Positions 36,798-46,201 of a stretch of 64,000 nucleotides of DNA are shown in pieces. The position numbers were made by a program, and so were the translations under genes. Origin of the DNA: Hyphomicrobium sp. Its GTDB lineage: Bacteria > Pseudomonadota > Alphaproteobacteria > Rhizobiales > Hyphomicrobiaceae. Within the stretch, counting starts at the first letter, position 1, and every line of letters starts with the position of its first letter. The notes under the pieces are model-generated. The model was not told the DNA's origin. It saw only the letters and a program-made list of their open reading frames with translations, and did no database searches. The DNA is taken from assembly GCF_019753045.1 (NCBI RefSeq), contig NZ_JAIELN010000008.1:62001-126000 (forward strand), read 5' to 3'.

Positions 36798-39700
36798 GAA
36801 ATTCTCCTGGGATTGCACCTTGCGGCGACGATGAGCTTGCGGACTTCCGCCGGTGCATCAGGCTGAAAATGATCGGTACAATGAATAACGTGGCAGCCGT
36901 CGCGAACAAGAGGCCGCCGATCACCGCGCGGCCAAGCGGGGCATTCTGTTCGCCGCCCTCTCCGAGGCCCAAAGCCATCGGCGCCATGCCGATAACCATG
37001 GCAAGAGCAGTCATCAGGACGGGACGGATGCGGACGAAGCCGGATTCAAGCGCGGCCTGGATGGGATCGCCATGCTCTGCCAGCCGTTCCCGTGCAAAGG
37101 TCACGACCAAAACGGCGTTTGCGGTCGCGACGCCCATGCACATGATAGCTCCGGTCAGTGCGGGCACCGACAGCGTGGTTCCCGTGACGAACAGCATCCA
37201 GACGATGCCGACGAGAGCCGCGGGGAGCGCCATGATGATCACGAGCGGATCGCCCCAGGATTGAAAATTCACGACAATGAGCAGGTATATGAGCACAATG
37301 GCGCCGAGGAGCCCAAACAACATTCCGGCATAGGCATTGTTCATCGTGCGCACCTGGCCCAGGAGTACCGCGGTCGCGCCTTTCGGAAGATCGGCTTTGG
37401 TGGCATCGACGATTTTCTGGATGTCGGCTGCAACGGCACCGAGATCCCGGCCTTCGGTCGTCGTGAGGATCTGCACCATGGACTGGATGTCGTATTGCGA
37501 GACGACGGCGTTGCTCGTCATGCGATCGACACTTGCGACGGCTCCGAGAATTTGAGGCGCGCGTGCGTCGCTGGCGGTGATCGGCAAGTTCTCCAGAGAC
37601 GTCAGCGTGTCGAGCTTATACTGCGGTGTCTGGATGACGATCGGATAGGTTACGCCGTTCGCCTTGTTCAGCCAGTAAACGGGATTGACCTGACTCGTGC
37701 CGGCGAGGCTCGTGCTCAAGCTCGTAGTGACGTCCCGCTCGGTCACGCCGACATACTGGGCGCGCGAACGGTCTACGTTCACCTTGAAGCCCGGGTTCTC
37801 TCGCGATTGCTGAATGCGCGCGTCGGCGACCCCCGGGATCAGTTTGATTTGCCGCAAAATCTTTTCAGCATAGTCGAAATTCGGGCCAAGCTTCGGCCCT
37901 CTAATTTGGAGATCGATGGGTGTTGGCGCGCCGAAGTTCAAAATCTGACTGACGATATCGGCCGGCAGGAACGAGAAGGTCGCGCCAGGGAAACGCTTCG
38001 GCAGTTCGTCGCGCAGTTCCTTGACATATTCGGCCGTCGGCCGATGGTCCGGATTGAGCGCCACTTGGATATCGCCATCCTGCGGCCCGATCACGCCGGT
38101 GTTGTTATATGACATGTTGATGCCGCTGACCGGAATGCCGATGTTGTCGACCATGGCGCCGAGGTCTTTCGGCGAGATGATTTCACGAATGGCATCTTGG
38201 ATTTGCGCAAACGTTCGCGCGCTCTCCTCGACACGCGTGCCGATATCGAGCCTTACGTGCATTAGAATCTGACCAGAATCGACCCGAGGAAAGAAGTTGC
38301 GGCCGAGATAGGGTACCAGCAAGAACGACGCGCCGATAAATCCGAACGAGAAGATCAAAACAATCGTTCGATGTGCGAGCGCGCTTTCGAGAAGGCTGTG
38401 ATAGCCGCTACGCATTGCTTCGAAGTGATGTTCGAATGCGCGCTGAAAGAGAAGGAACGGATTGCGCGTGGGCCTTCCGTGTCCGTCGGGATCGTGCGTC
38501 TTCAGCAGGTACTTGGCCATCGTCGGCACGAGGGTGCGCGACAGTATGAAGGATGCGACCATGGCGAACACGACGGCTTCCGCCATCGGGACGAACAGAA
38601 ACCGCGCAACGCCTTCCAGGAAGAACATGGGGACGAAAACGATACATATGCAGAGCATCGAAACAAATGCGGGCGTCGCGATCTGATCGGCGCCGTCGAG
38701 GATGGCGGTCTCGACGTCCTTTCCTTGCTCCAGATGGTAGTTGATGTTTTCGATCGTCACCGTCGCTTCGTCGACGAGAATACCGACGGCCAGCGCCAAG
38801 CCGCCGAGCGTCATGACGTTCAGAGTTTCGCCGAGCGCCGACAGCATCGCTACCGATGCCAGCACGGCTAGCGGAATCGAGGTTGCGATGATGACCGTCG
38901 AACGGACGCTACCCAAGAAAAGAAGGATCATGATGCTCGTCAACGCGGCAGCAAGAATGCCTTCGTGAATGACGTTCTGCACGGCCGCGCGGACGAAGAT
39001 CGATTGATCTCCGAGTAGAGATATCGTCAGCGCATCGGGAAGCCCCGGTTTGATCTCCTGGATCTTGTCTTTGATGCCTTGGATGATGGCGAGCGTGGAA
39101 ACTGCGCCGTTTTTCAAGACCGACAGCAGAACGGAGCGGTTGCCGTTGACATGGACGATATTCTGTTGCGGAGGATTTCCGTCGCGGACGTGGGCGACAT
39201 CGCGGATGTAGACCATCGCGCCGTTGACGGCCTTGATCGGCAAGTCGCCCAAGGCACTGATGTCGGACGGCGCATTGTTCAGCTGCATCGTATATTCGGT
39301 GCCGCCGATTTTCTGGGTGCCGACCGGATTGATGAGGTTCTGGGCGCCGAAGGCGTTCGAGACATCCTGCGCGGAGAGGCCCTTCGCATGGAGGGCAGTG
39401 TCGTCAAGATCAATCTGGATCTGGCGCGTCTTGCCGCCGAATGGATAGGGGACGGCGGCTCCTGGCACCGTCACGAGCCGCGTGCGGATGTTGTTCAGGG
39501 CCAGGTCGGACAGGTTCTGTTCGGTCAAGCCGTCGCCGCCGAGTGCGAGCTGCACTATCGGCACGGTCGAAGCGCTATAGTTGAGAATGAGCGGCGGTGT
39601 CGCACCGGGCGGCAACTGCTTCAGGATGGTCTGCGAAACCGCGGTCACCTGTGCGTTGGCGGTGCGGATATCGGCGCCGGGCTGGAAGAAGATCTTGACG

Positions 39701-39975
39701 ATACCGATGCCATTGTACGAGTTCGCCTCGATATGTTCGATATCGTTGACGGTCGTCGTCAGGACGCGCTCGAACGGCGAAACCACTCGGCCCGCCATCT
39801 CATCAGGAGGCAGCCCCGTATATTGCCAGACCGTCGCGATGACGGGGATCCGAATTTCGGGGAAGATGTCGATCGGCGTGCGAAAAGCCGCCAATGTGCC
39901 CGTGAGAAGAATGAGCAGCGCCAACACGACGAATGTGTAAGGCGACCGCAGCGCTATACGCACCAATGCAGCCAT
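36787..39975 (-). CDS. RND-family efflux permease
   Basis: A 1062-residue AcrB/MexB-like inner-membrane pump. N-terminal TM1 (PYTFVVLALLILLTGTLAAF) is followed by the porter domain (PIDIFPEIRIPVIATVWQYTG, PGADIRTANAQV) and the transmembrane block with the proton-relay motif AVGILVDEATVTIENI, which has Asp-Glu where AcrB has two Asp. The second half repeats the pattern (PYLGRNFFPRVDSGQILMHV). It is transcribed with the adaptor gene; no outer-membrane TolC-like partner lies in the window. Substrate cannot be read. A LysR-type regulator is divergently encoded next to it. Confidence 0.95.
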   Translation of the reverse strand: MAALVRIALRSPYTFVVLALLILLTGTLAAFRTPIDIFPEIRIPVIATVWQYTGLPPDEMAGRVVSPFERVLTTTVNDIEHIEANSYNGIGIVKIFFQPGADIRTANAQVTAVSQTILKQLPPGATPPLILNYSASTVPIVQLALGGDGLTEQNLSDLALNNIRTRLVTVPGAAVPYPFGGKTRQIQIDLDDTALHAKGLSAQDVSNAFGAQNLINPVGTQKIGGTEYTMQLNNAPSDISALGDLPIKAVNGAMVYIRDVAHVRDGNPPQQNIVHVNGNRSVLLSVLKNGAVSTLAIIQGIKDKIQEIKPGLPDALTISLLGDQSIFVRAAVQNVIHEGILAAALTSIMILLFLGSVRSTVIIATSIPLAVLASVAMLSALGETLNVMTLGGLALAVGILVDEATVTIENINYHLEQGKDVETAILDGADQIATPAFVSMLCICIVFVPMFFLEGVARFLFVPMAEAVVFAMVASFILSRTLVPTMAKYLLKTHDPDGHGRPTRNPFLLFQRAFEHHFEAMRSGYHSLLESALAHRTIVLIFSFGFIGASFLLVPYLGRNFFPRVDSGQILMHVRLDIGTRVEESARTFAQIQDAIREIISPKDLGAMVDNIGIPVSGINMSYNNTGVIGPQDGDIQVALNPDHRPTAEYVKELRDELPKRFPGATFSFLPADIVSQILNFGAPTPIDLQIRGPKLGPNFDYAEKILRQIKLIPGVADARIQQSRENPGFKVNVDRSRAQYVGVTERDVTTSLSTSLAGTSQVNPVYWLNKANGVTYPIVIQTPQYKLDTLTSLENLPITASDARAPQILGAVASVDRMTSNAVVSQYDIQSMVQILTTTEGRDLGAVAADIQKIVDATKADLPKGATAVLLGQVRTMNNAYAGMLFGLLGAIVLIYLLIVVNFQSWGDPLVIIMALPAALVGIVWMLFVTGTTLSVPALTGAIMCMGVATANAVLVVTFARERLAEHGDPIQAALESGFVRIRPVLMTALAMVIGMAPMALGLGEGGEQNAPLGRAVIGGLLFATAATLFIVPIIFSLMHRRKSASSSSPQGAIPGEFHAA

Positions 39976-40249
39976 GCTTCAGAAAACTCCACATCGCCGG
40001 CTAGAATTCAAAACCATCTGACGCGTCAGATACAAAAACAGGATAGGGCTTCGGTTCCGTCTGTTGACACGCATTACTTATCGGCGACGAAGGTCGCGGT
40101 TCAATTACAGTCCGCTACCTTCATCTACGCTCGTTAACGGAGACACAAATCAATCGCCCGACCGGCAGAAATGGGGGTCTACAGCTCATCTGTCCAATAG
40201 TATGTTGGGATGTTATTATTCTGGTTTATAGATTAATCGGACGCGTTGG
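39976..40249. promoter_or_regulatory. Divergent promoter region between RND pump and LysR regulator
   Basis: A 274-nt region between divergent starts, the usual place for LysR-type operator sites and both promoters. It is locally AT-rich close to the LysR start (TTATTATTCTGGTTTATAGATTAATCG). No exact T-N11-A palindrome was pinned down by eye. Confidence 0.55.
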
Positions 40250-41173
40250 ATGGATCTCAAGCAACTTGAACATTTCGTCGCTGCCGCAGAAGAGCAGCAT
40301 TTCACTCGGGCTGCGCGCAAGATGAATATCGTTCAGTCCGGGCTTTCGGCCTCTATTCGGGCGCTCGAGCAGGAAATGGGCGCACCGTTGTTCGTCCGCA
40401 CTACGCGGCGGGTGGAGCTGACGGTTGCGGGCCAAGTGCTCTACGAGAGGGCTCTGCAGATCATTGCCGGCGTAAGAGACGCGCGTCGCGCGGTCGCGGC
40501 TATCAGCGGCTTGGAGCGGGGCTCACTGAGCATCGGGACGTGCGCCAGCCTTAATGCCTTTTTCGATCTTCCGCTCTTGCTCGGAGAGTTCCACAAGCTG
40601 CATCCGGATGTCGAAATTCGTCTCTGCCACAGCACCGCAGCGAAGCTGATGGACAAGGTAAAGGATGGCAGCATCGATTTGGCGTTCTTGCCGCTCTACG
40701 AAAAGAGCCGGGAAATCGTGTCGATGCCGATAGCATCCGATCGTCTGGTCGTTGCCCACCCTTTGGGGCATCCCCTCGAGGGACGCGAAAGCGTTTCGCT
40801 TCACAGCCTCGCCGGCGAGACGTTTGTCGACTTTCAGCTCGATCAGGGAACGCGGCGCATCGTCGACCGGGCATTCGCCGCCATCAACGTCTCGCGCAAG
40901 ACGGCGCTGGAGGTTGGCGATGTGCAGGTCCTGCTCGATCTCGTCGCGCGGGGCTTCGGCATCGCCCTCGTCCCGTACACATTCGTCATGGCGCGGGCCG
41001 CGCTATCGACGACACCCAAGATCGGAATTACGGCGCTCAGAAAGCCCGCGATCAAGTGGGAACTCGTCGCTGCATTCAGCGGCCGCGCGGGAGCGGCGCA
41101 ATCGCGCAATCCGGCCGTCGCTGCCTTCACCGGGGTCTTGGACAGGGTTCGCTCGGAGAAGATACTTTTCTGA
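40250..41173 (+). CDS. LysR-type transcriptional regulator
   Basis: A 307-residue LysR regulator. The N-terminal winged helix-turn-helix (MDLKQLEHFVAAAEEQHFTR, MNIVQSGLSASIRALEQEMG, LFVRTTRRVELT) is followed by the two-lobed effector domain (GSLSIGTCASLN, DVQVLLDLVARGFGIALVP). It is divergent from the RND pump, so control of that pump in response to a small molecule is the likely role; LysR proteins often autoregulate through the shared intergenic region. Confidence 0.93.
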   Translation: MDLKQLEHFVAAAEEQHFTRAARKMNIVQSGLSASIRALEQEMGAPLFVRTTRRVELTVAGQVLYERALQIIAGVRDARRAVAAISGLERGSLSIGTCASLNAFFDLPLLLGEFHKLHPDVEIRLCHSTAAKLMDKVKDGSIDLAFLPLYEKSREIVSMPIASDRLVVAHPLGHPLEGRESVSLHSLAGETFVDFQLDQGTRRIVDRAFAAINVSRKTALEVGDVQVLLDLVARGFGIALVPYTFVMARAALSTTPKIGITALRKPAIKWELVAAFSGRAGAAQSRNPAVAAFTGVLDRVRSEKILF

Positions 41174-41194
41174 GCGTGCCCGGCGCCGGCAACT

Positions 41195-43495
41195 CTACGC
41201 AGAGCTCGCGAGATAGACGTAGTAGGCCATCGCCGCGACCATTACGGGAACCGCTACGATGTGAAGGAATATCAGGCCCGTTTTCAGCCAGCGGATCGGT
41301 TCGACCCTCTTGTTCTCGCGCGCAATCGTGATGGCGATGATCACGCTCAACATGAAGTAGGTGAACAGGAACATTCGATCGGAGAGCGTTTCGATGTTGG
41401 CATCGATCTTCGGCAGCGCGAGATACAACGCGACAGCCGACAGCAACGCTGTGACCTGTATCGTCACGATCGCTTCGAAGTGATGCGTCGAGATGAAGAT
41501 CGACAGATAGGCGATGATCAGGATGAAGGCCAACGGCACGACGACCCTGAGAAAATAGTCCGTCGTTTCGCGTTTCATCAGCCATGCGAAGCTGGCTTTA
41601 TAAAATGGAAATACGCTCGGCTCGAGTGTTTGTGCGTCGACGGTGCGAACGAAGTCCACGTCGTATCCAACATACTGGTCCCTCGCATCCCAGCCATCCA
41701 CCTTCACCACATGGTCTCGCACCTGCTGCGGTGGAGGCTGAACGATGAACGGCGTGTTGCCGGGCTTCGGCCGGAGGTCGATCGAAAAGCGCTGCGTATC
41801 GAACGGATAATTTCTGAGGTCGGGCGCGTAAACGAATTTGCCCGTCACCTGATAGATTTTCATATGGTCGGGATAGGCGGCGCTTTGGCCGCCGTCGTGA
41901 ATGGCGCGGACGGTGATCTGGCGTTCGTTGGAGCCGGGCTCGAGATAGGCGTTGGCGAATTCGATCTGCTCGATCGAGGCGCCGCTCCGGTCATTCATCG
42001 ACAAATAGAAGTCTGCGAAGAAGGTCTTTTCGGAGTCGTCGATGCGTTCGGCATGGATGAGATCTATGTCGGCGTAAAGCGTGTCGATCCTTTGCAGGCT
42101 CTGATCGCGGAGGTGAAGGAACTGGATCGGTGCAAGCTGCGGGCGGCTGCGGCCGCGCGGCAGCATGACGATCAGCGGTGTCCGGGCTGCGGCGCGAGAT
42201 CCCGGCTGGAACGACCAATTGTCGAAGCGTCCCTTGAAGATCCCGCGGCCAGATGCGTATCCGGTCTTAAGCCGGTTGACGATCAGATTGCGAACGTCGG
42301 GTATCTCCGCGGTGATTTCCGCGGAGCGCGCCGCTTCCGCGATCAGACTGACGACATCGGCATATTGTGAGCCGACCGACAACGCACGTATGTTGGGAGT
42401 ATCGAGGACGTTGAGGGGAATATCCTCGTCTCTCGGCTTGCACGTTCCGTCCTTCCAGCCGGGCGCACTTGAATTTTTCGCGCCCTCGAAAATCCATTGG
42501 CTCGGATATGGCGTGCTCGAAATGAGTTCGCGCAGCCTCTCGCTATAGCCGTCGGGAAGCTCGTTCCAGGCAAGCTGATAGACATCGTTCGCGTAGGCGT
42601 CCGCGCCTTGGTTCGTGACTGAATCGACGCGGCCGGTGACGAACAGCGGCGGCGTGAAGCCTGCGTCCTGAAACTGCTTTACGACGTCCTTCATGCGGTC
42701 GCCGCCGACTGCGAGGAAGACGATCCCGACATTTTTCGACTTGAGGTCCGCGACGGCGGCGGCGAGTTCAGCCGGATCGAGCTTGTCGGCCGTGAGTTGC
42801 AGCCGATGGTCGGCGACAAGGCCTCCGGTCAGAAACTCTTTAAGGCTGTCACTGAAATTGGTGCTTCCAAGCAAGGATTGGATGCCGATGAAGGCGGGCC
42901 GTTCGAAATGCGCTAGCTTCACAAACTCGGCGATGACCGGCATGCGCTCCTCGTCCTCGGAGGCGCGAGTCGTGAAGACGTTGGGGTAATCCTTGATGAG
43001 GTCGGTTATCGATATGTCGGAGATGAACGGAATGCCGGTCGCCTTCAACTCCTTGCCGTTCGCATCGAGTGCCGCCTTGGCGCGGGTCGAGTTCGATAGG
43101 CCGATCATTGCAATTGTCTGGGGATCGGAGATGGCGGCCGCCATATTGTCAATCGTGGTCTGCGGCAGACGCTGATCGTCGAGAATGTTTAAAACGACCT
43201 TGCGGCCGGCAATTCCGCCATCCTGATTGATGCGGTGCTGGGCCATCGCAGTGAGACGTTTGATAGCCTTCATTTGTCCATTGTCGTAGCAGTCATCGTT
43301 TCGCGATGTGACGAAGATCGGCATGACGAGGGGAGGGCGCGCTGCGGCTTCCGCTTTATCCATGGCTTCCGCAATTGATGGCGCGTAGGCGCCAGTAATC
43401 AACAAGGTTCCGAAAGCGGCAACGGCCTGCACGGCCGATGCACGGCGAAGAACGTTCGCGCACAATTCAGACAAAACTGATCCCACGTTTCCCAC
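41195..43495 (-). CDS. Fusion of type-1 periplasmic binding domain and pentameric ligand-gated ion channel
   Basis: A 766-residue protein with two recognisable parts. After a signal segment, residues about 55-420 are a type-1 periplasmic binding fold of the Leu/Ile/Val-binding kind (VMPIFVTSRNDDCYDNG, HRINQDGGIAGRKVVLNI, DPQTIAMIGLSNSTRA, FTTRASEDEER). Residues about 445-640 form a Cys-loop-receptor-like extracellular domain with NYPFDTQRFSIDL (the YPFD motif of pLGICs, without flanking cysteines). Four helices follow: M1 with the conserved Pro (FLRVVVPLAFILIIAYLSIF), M2 (IVTIQVTALLSAVALYLALP), M3 and M4. The M1-Pro, the LPK after M2 and the spacing match GLIC-like channels. Start: GTG 43495, or GTG 43486 behind GGGAA. 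Ligand and ion selectivity unknown. Confidence 0.85.
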   Translation of the reverse strand: MGNVGSVLSELCANVLRRASAVQAVAAFGTLLITGAYAPSIAEAMDKAEAAARPPLVMPIFVTSRNDDCYDNGQMKAIKRLTAMAQHRINQDGGIAGRKVVLNILDDQRLPQTTIDNMAAAISDPQTIAMIGLSNSTRAKAALDANGKELKATGIPFISDISITDLIKDYPNVFTTRASEDEERMPVIAEFVKLAHFERPAFIGIQSLLGSTNFSDSLKEFLTGGLVADHRLQLTADKLDPAELAAAVADLKSKNVGIVFLAVGGDRMKDVVKQFQDAGFTPPLFVTGRVDSVTNQGADAYANDVYQLAWNELPDGYSERLRELISSTPYPSQWIFEGAKNSSAPGWKDGTCKPRDEDIPLNVLDTPNIRALSVGSQYADVVSLIAEAARSAEITAEIPDVRNLIVNRLKTGYASGRGIFKGRFDNWSFQPGSRAAARTPLIVMLPRGRSRPQLAPIQFLHLRDQSLQRIDTLYADIDLIHAERIDDSEKTFFADFYLSMNDRSGASIEQIEFANAYLEPGSNERQITVRAIHDGGQSAAYPDHMKIYQVTGKFVYAPDLRNYPFDTQRFSIDLRPKPGNTPFIVQPPPQQVRDHVVKVDGWDARDQYVGYDVDFVRTVDAQTLEPSVFPFYKASFAWLMKRETTDYFLRVVVPLAFILIIAYLSIFISTHHFEAIVTIQVTALLSAVALYLALPKIDANIETLSDRMFLFTYFMLSVIIAITIARENKRVEPIRWLKTGLIFLHIVAVPVMVAAMAYYVYLASSA

Positions 43496-43811
43496 CCGCT
43501 ACTGATTTGGGCATCTGGCACTCCGGACCGTCCCAGTTCCCCGTCTGCTGCGCTTCGGTGCGTTCCCCGCGCCAAGGCGCTTATAAAGCGCTTATAATCG
43601 TTCGAGCCAGAGAGGGTAAGAATTTGGTTTGTATGGGGCGTATTCGGGGTCGGCTGCCGCAATTGCGGAAATTGTCATCGGCATGTCTTGAGGAAAAACG
43701 TCGGGGACCACCCCCGGGGGAAGCTAGGGGTTATTCGCCTTGCGGGTAGGCAGGGGTTTCCCTACGCTCGGTTCCGTACAAATTGGAAGCACTACGGGTT
43801 CGACTTAACAG
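43487..43811. other. Divergent intergenic region with repeated motif
   Basis: About 325 nt between the channel-fusion gene (minus) and the SDR gene (plus). Besides the direct repeat at 43577-43597 nothing recognisable was read. Confidence 0.45.
43577..43597. promoter_or_regulatory. Two GCGCTTATAA repeats at 11-bp spacing, also palindromic
   Basis: GCGCTTATAA occurs at 43577-43586 and again at 43588-43597, one helical turn apart; the first copy with the start of the second also forms the inverted repeat GCGCTT-ATA-AAGCGC. It lies 82 bases upstream of the channel-fusion start and 215 bases upstream of the SDR start. It looks like an operator, but no regulator can be named. Confidence 0.45.
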
Positions 43812-44696
43812 ATGCAGAACAATTCGGCGTCATGGCGTTCGCTGCTTTGGCCATGGCGCTCGCCCGCTGATCCAGACGACGTCAGGGAGGCGCGCAAAGC
43901 AGTCGCGCACTTAAAGCCGGGAGTCGTGATTACGGGCGGGGCGAGCGGCATCGGACTGGCTCTTGCGCAGCGTTTCATCGAGGCCGGACATGAAACAGCC
44001 ATCGCCGGGCGGACCCAATCCAAGCTCGAAGCAGCTGCCGAGCAACTCAAGTCGCGCACAGGTTCATCGGTCACGACGATTGTCTGTGATGTCAGTCAGC
44101 CGGATGCGCTGGACAAGATAACCGCAGGCCTCGGAGGGGCCGGGCTTTATCTCGACGTGCTCGTCAATAACGCCGGGATGGGTCTCGCCGGACCATTTCT
44201 CAGCCATTCGCAGGCTGATCTTTCGCGCCTCATTGCGATCAATATCGAGACCGTGACGCGTCTATCACGGGCAGTGCTGCCCGATATGCTGGCCCGTCAA
44301 CGTGGCGGTGTTTTGAACGTCGCGTCGCTCGGGGCAGATGTCCCCGGGCCGAACCAGGCGGCTTACTATGCAAGCAAATCATATGTCGTTTCGCTGACGG
44401 AGGCGATTGCCAGCGAATACTCCGGGCAGGGGGTCAGGATTTCCGCTCTGCTGCCGGGGCCGGTCAATACGGCCTTTCATCAAGAAATGGGGGCTGAGCA
44501 GTCGCTCTATCGTTGGGTGTTACCTTCGATGTCGGCCGATAGCGTGGCGCGGAGCGCTTATCGCGGCTTCATGTTCGGCAATCGCGTGATTGTGCCGGGC
44601 ATATCCAATATTTTCTTCTACGTCGCGCTCAAGGTGCTGCCGCACACAGTCACTGTACCCTTTGTCTACTGGCTTTTGCGACGGCCGAATATTTAA
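43812..44696 (+). CDS. Short-chain dehydrogenase/reductase
   Basis: A 294-residue classical SDR: nucleotide-binding VITGGASGIGLALAQRF (TGxxxGxG), LVNNAGMGLAGPF, and catalytic YYASKSYV (Tyr-x-x-x-Lys) with the upstream Ser in NVASLGAD. An unusual feature is the C-terminal extension with hydrophobic stretches (NIFFYVALKVLPHTVTVPFVYWLL), typical of membrane-associated SDRs acting on lipids or ketone intermediates. The 30-residue N-terminal extension before the Rossmann fold is rare. Its substrate is unknown; the next genes (esterase, KAS III) point towards lipid metabolism. Confidence 0.9.
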   Translation: MQNNSASWRSLLWPWRSPADPDDVREARKAVAHLKPGVVITGGASGIGLALAQRFIEAGHETAIAGRTQSKLEAAAEQLKSRTGSSVTTIVCDVSQPDALDKITAGLGGAGLYLDVLVNNAGMGLAGPFLSHSQADLSRLIAINIETVTRLSRAVLPDMLARQRGGVLNVASLGADVPGPNQAAYYASKSYVVSLTEAIASEYSGQGVRISALLPGPVNTAFHQEMGAEQSLYRWVLPSMSADSVARSAYRGFMFGNRVIVPGISNIFFYVALKVLPHTVTVPFVYWLLRRPNI

Positions 44697-44945
44697 GACC
44701 GCATTAAGATGAAGGCAGGGCGTCGCAATAATTGCGAACGTTTGTATTATAGCAACTAATTTCGGGCTAAGTGTATATGGGCTCTGGAATGAGGTTTCGC
44801 GTATCTGGAGTTCCCGACGCGGCTGCGCTCAGCGGGTTGAACGGGCTCCTTTGAGCTCGAGAGGACCGGCGCGTGGCCGCGCTGCATTTCGACGTGACGA
44901 CGGCGCAGCGTGCAACCGCTTTTTGCTACCGTCACGCTGCCTCGA

Positions 44946-45845
44946 TCATGCCGCCGCCATCGCTCCTGCATTTGCGGCGACTGCTCCGCCGATGCTCTCA
45001 GCAATGCGCGCGACGAAAGAGCGGGTCTTTTCGACGACCACGTGGCGCTCCTTGTCGAGCGTGACCATGTGATAGCTGTCTTCCAGTACGACGAGATCGA
45101 CCGGTGCCGTTAGATTGGCCTGCACATAAGTGGCATTGTTCAGGTCGGCGTAGTCGTCCTGGCGCGAATGGACGATGAGCGTGGGCTGATCAATTCGGCC
45201 AAGAAGCTTTTTTGCGGCCGATACGAGACGGCGATGCTCGAGCAGCATAGCGCCGGGCGTGCCGACCGTTCCGAGGTCTGAGCCGTCGGACGCCGCGAGT
45301 GCGGCACGAACGAACTCACGTACGCGCGGGCATTTGATGCCGAGCGAGGCCGCGTCGGGAAACTCCATCATGTTTGCCATCCAGCGGGTGCGGACGAGCG
45401 AGAAGAACTTCGTGTACCAGGGCATTGCCCAGCCGTTGATCCAGAGCGTCGGCGAGAAGAGCGCGACGCCCTGTACCTTGTCGCGGTTGTTGGCTGCGAG
45501 ATGGAGCCCGATGATGCTGCCGAGGCAAAGGCCGCCGACGATCACCGTGTCGCATTCTTTACTGATTTCATTGAGCGCCGCTTCGGCGCTCTGATACCAG
45601 TCCTGCCAAGTGGTGTTGACGATGTCCTGACGGGTGCCGCCGTGGCCCGCAAGCGTTGGGCAATGCACCGTGTATCCCGCGCGGGCGAGGCCCATTGCGA
45701 CGAAGCGCATTTCAGCGGGTGTGCCGCAGAGACCGTGGATCAGCAATACGCCGACTTTGCCGCCCGCGATGCGATGGGTCGTATCCCTGGCAACCGTGGG
45801 GGTTAGCGAGGCGGCGGGCGTCAACTTGGTGATTTCAGCGGACAT
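44946..45845 (-). CDS. Alpha/beta hydrolase (carboxylesterase / lipase-like)
   Basis: A 299-residue alpha/beta hydrolase of the EstA/monoglyceride-lipase kind. VGVLLIHGLCGTPAEMR is the oxyanion-hole strand, VIVGGLCLGSIIGLHLA the nucleophile elbow (GLCLGS, Ser nucleophile), HSRQDDYADLN the Asp region and EDSYHMVTLDKER the catalytic His. No signal peptide is visible. It is convergent with the SDR gene and divergent from the KAS III-like gene; those three suggest a fatty-acyl or polyketide-like side pathway, which is an inference. Confidence 0.85.
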   Translation of the reverse strand: MSAEITKLTPAASLTPTVARDTTHRIAGGKVGVLLIHGLCGTPAEMRFVAMGLARAGYTVHCPTLAGHGGTRQDIVNTTWQDWYQSAEAALNEISKECDTVIVGGLCLGSIIGLHLAANNRDKVQGVALFSPTLWINGWAMPWYTKFFSLVRTRWMANMMEFPDAASLGIKCPRVREFVRAALAASDGSDLGTVGTPGAMLLEHRRLVSAAKKLLGRIDQPTLIVHSRQDDYADLNNATYVQANLTAPVDLVVLEDSYHMVTLDKERHVVVEKTRSFVARIAESIGGAVAANAGAMAAA

Positions 45846-46201
45846 GGACTCGTCTCCCTGTGGTCTTCGGGACGAGCTTTAGGTTCGGGGTGGAGGGCGG
45901 TCTGTTCCGCGGGCGACAAGCCGATGGGGCCGAAAGGAAAATCCTGCGCGATGAGTTCCCGGGGGAACAAGCGCAAAGCTCGTGACTTGCCCGCGGCATC
46001 GACAAGCGGCAAATCTGATGGCAGAGGGAGCATGCGCGGGGGCGGGCGCGGCTCTTCGGGGGAAGCCGTTAACAGCCGTTTTTAAAGTTAAAGCGCTGTC
46101 ATTGCGTGCGCCGGCGGAAAGCGCGGCATGCTAGTGACATCCAAACGACAAGAAAAAAGTGGGCTCTGCAACAGGCCCACCAAGGGAAACTGGAAACGTA
46201 C
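45846..46201. other. Divergent intergenic region
   Basis: About 355 nt between the hydrolase (minus) and the KAS III-like gene (plus). A 70-codon minus-strand reading (45821-46033) overlaps the hydrolase start and lacks a ribosome-binding site. An upstream extension of the KAS reading reaches 46106. Confidence 0.4.

Noticed and set aside
45821-46033. Minus-strand 70-codon gene upstream of the alpha/beta hydrolase
   Set aside because: No ribosome-binding site, overlap with the hydrolase start and no recognisable family; kept as intergenic.
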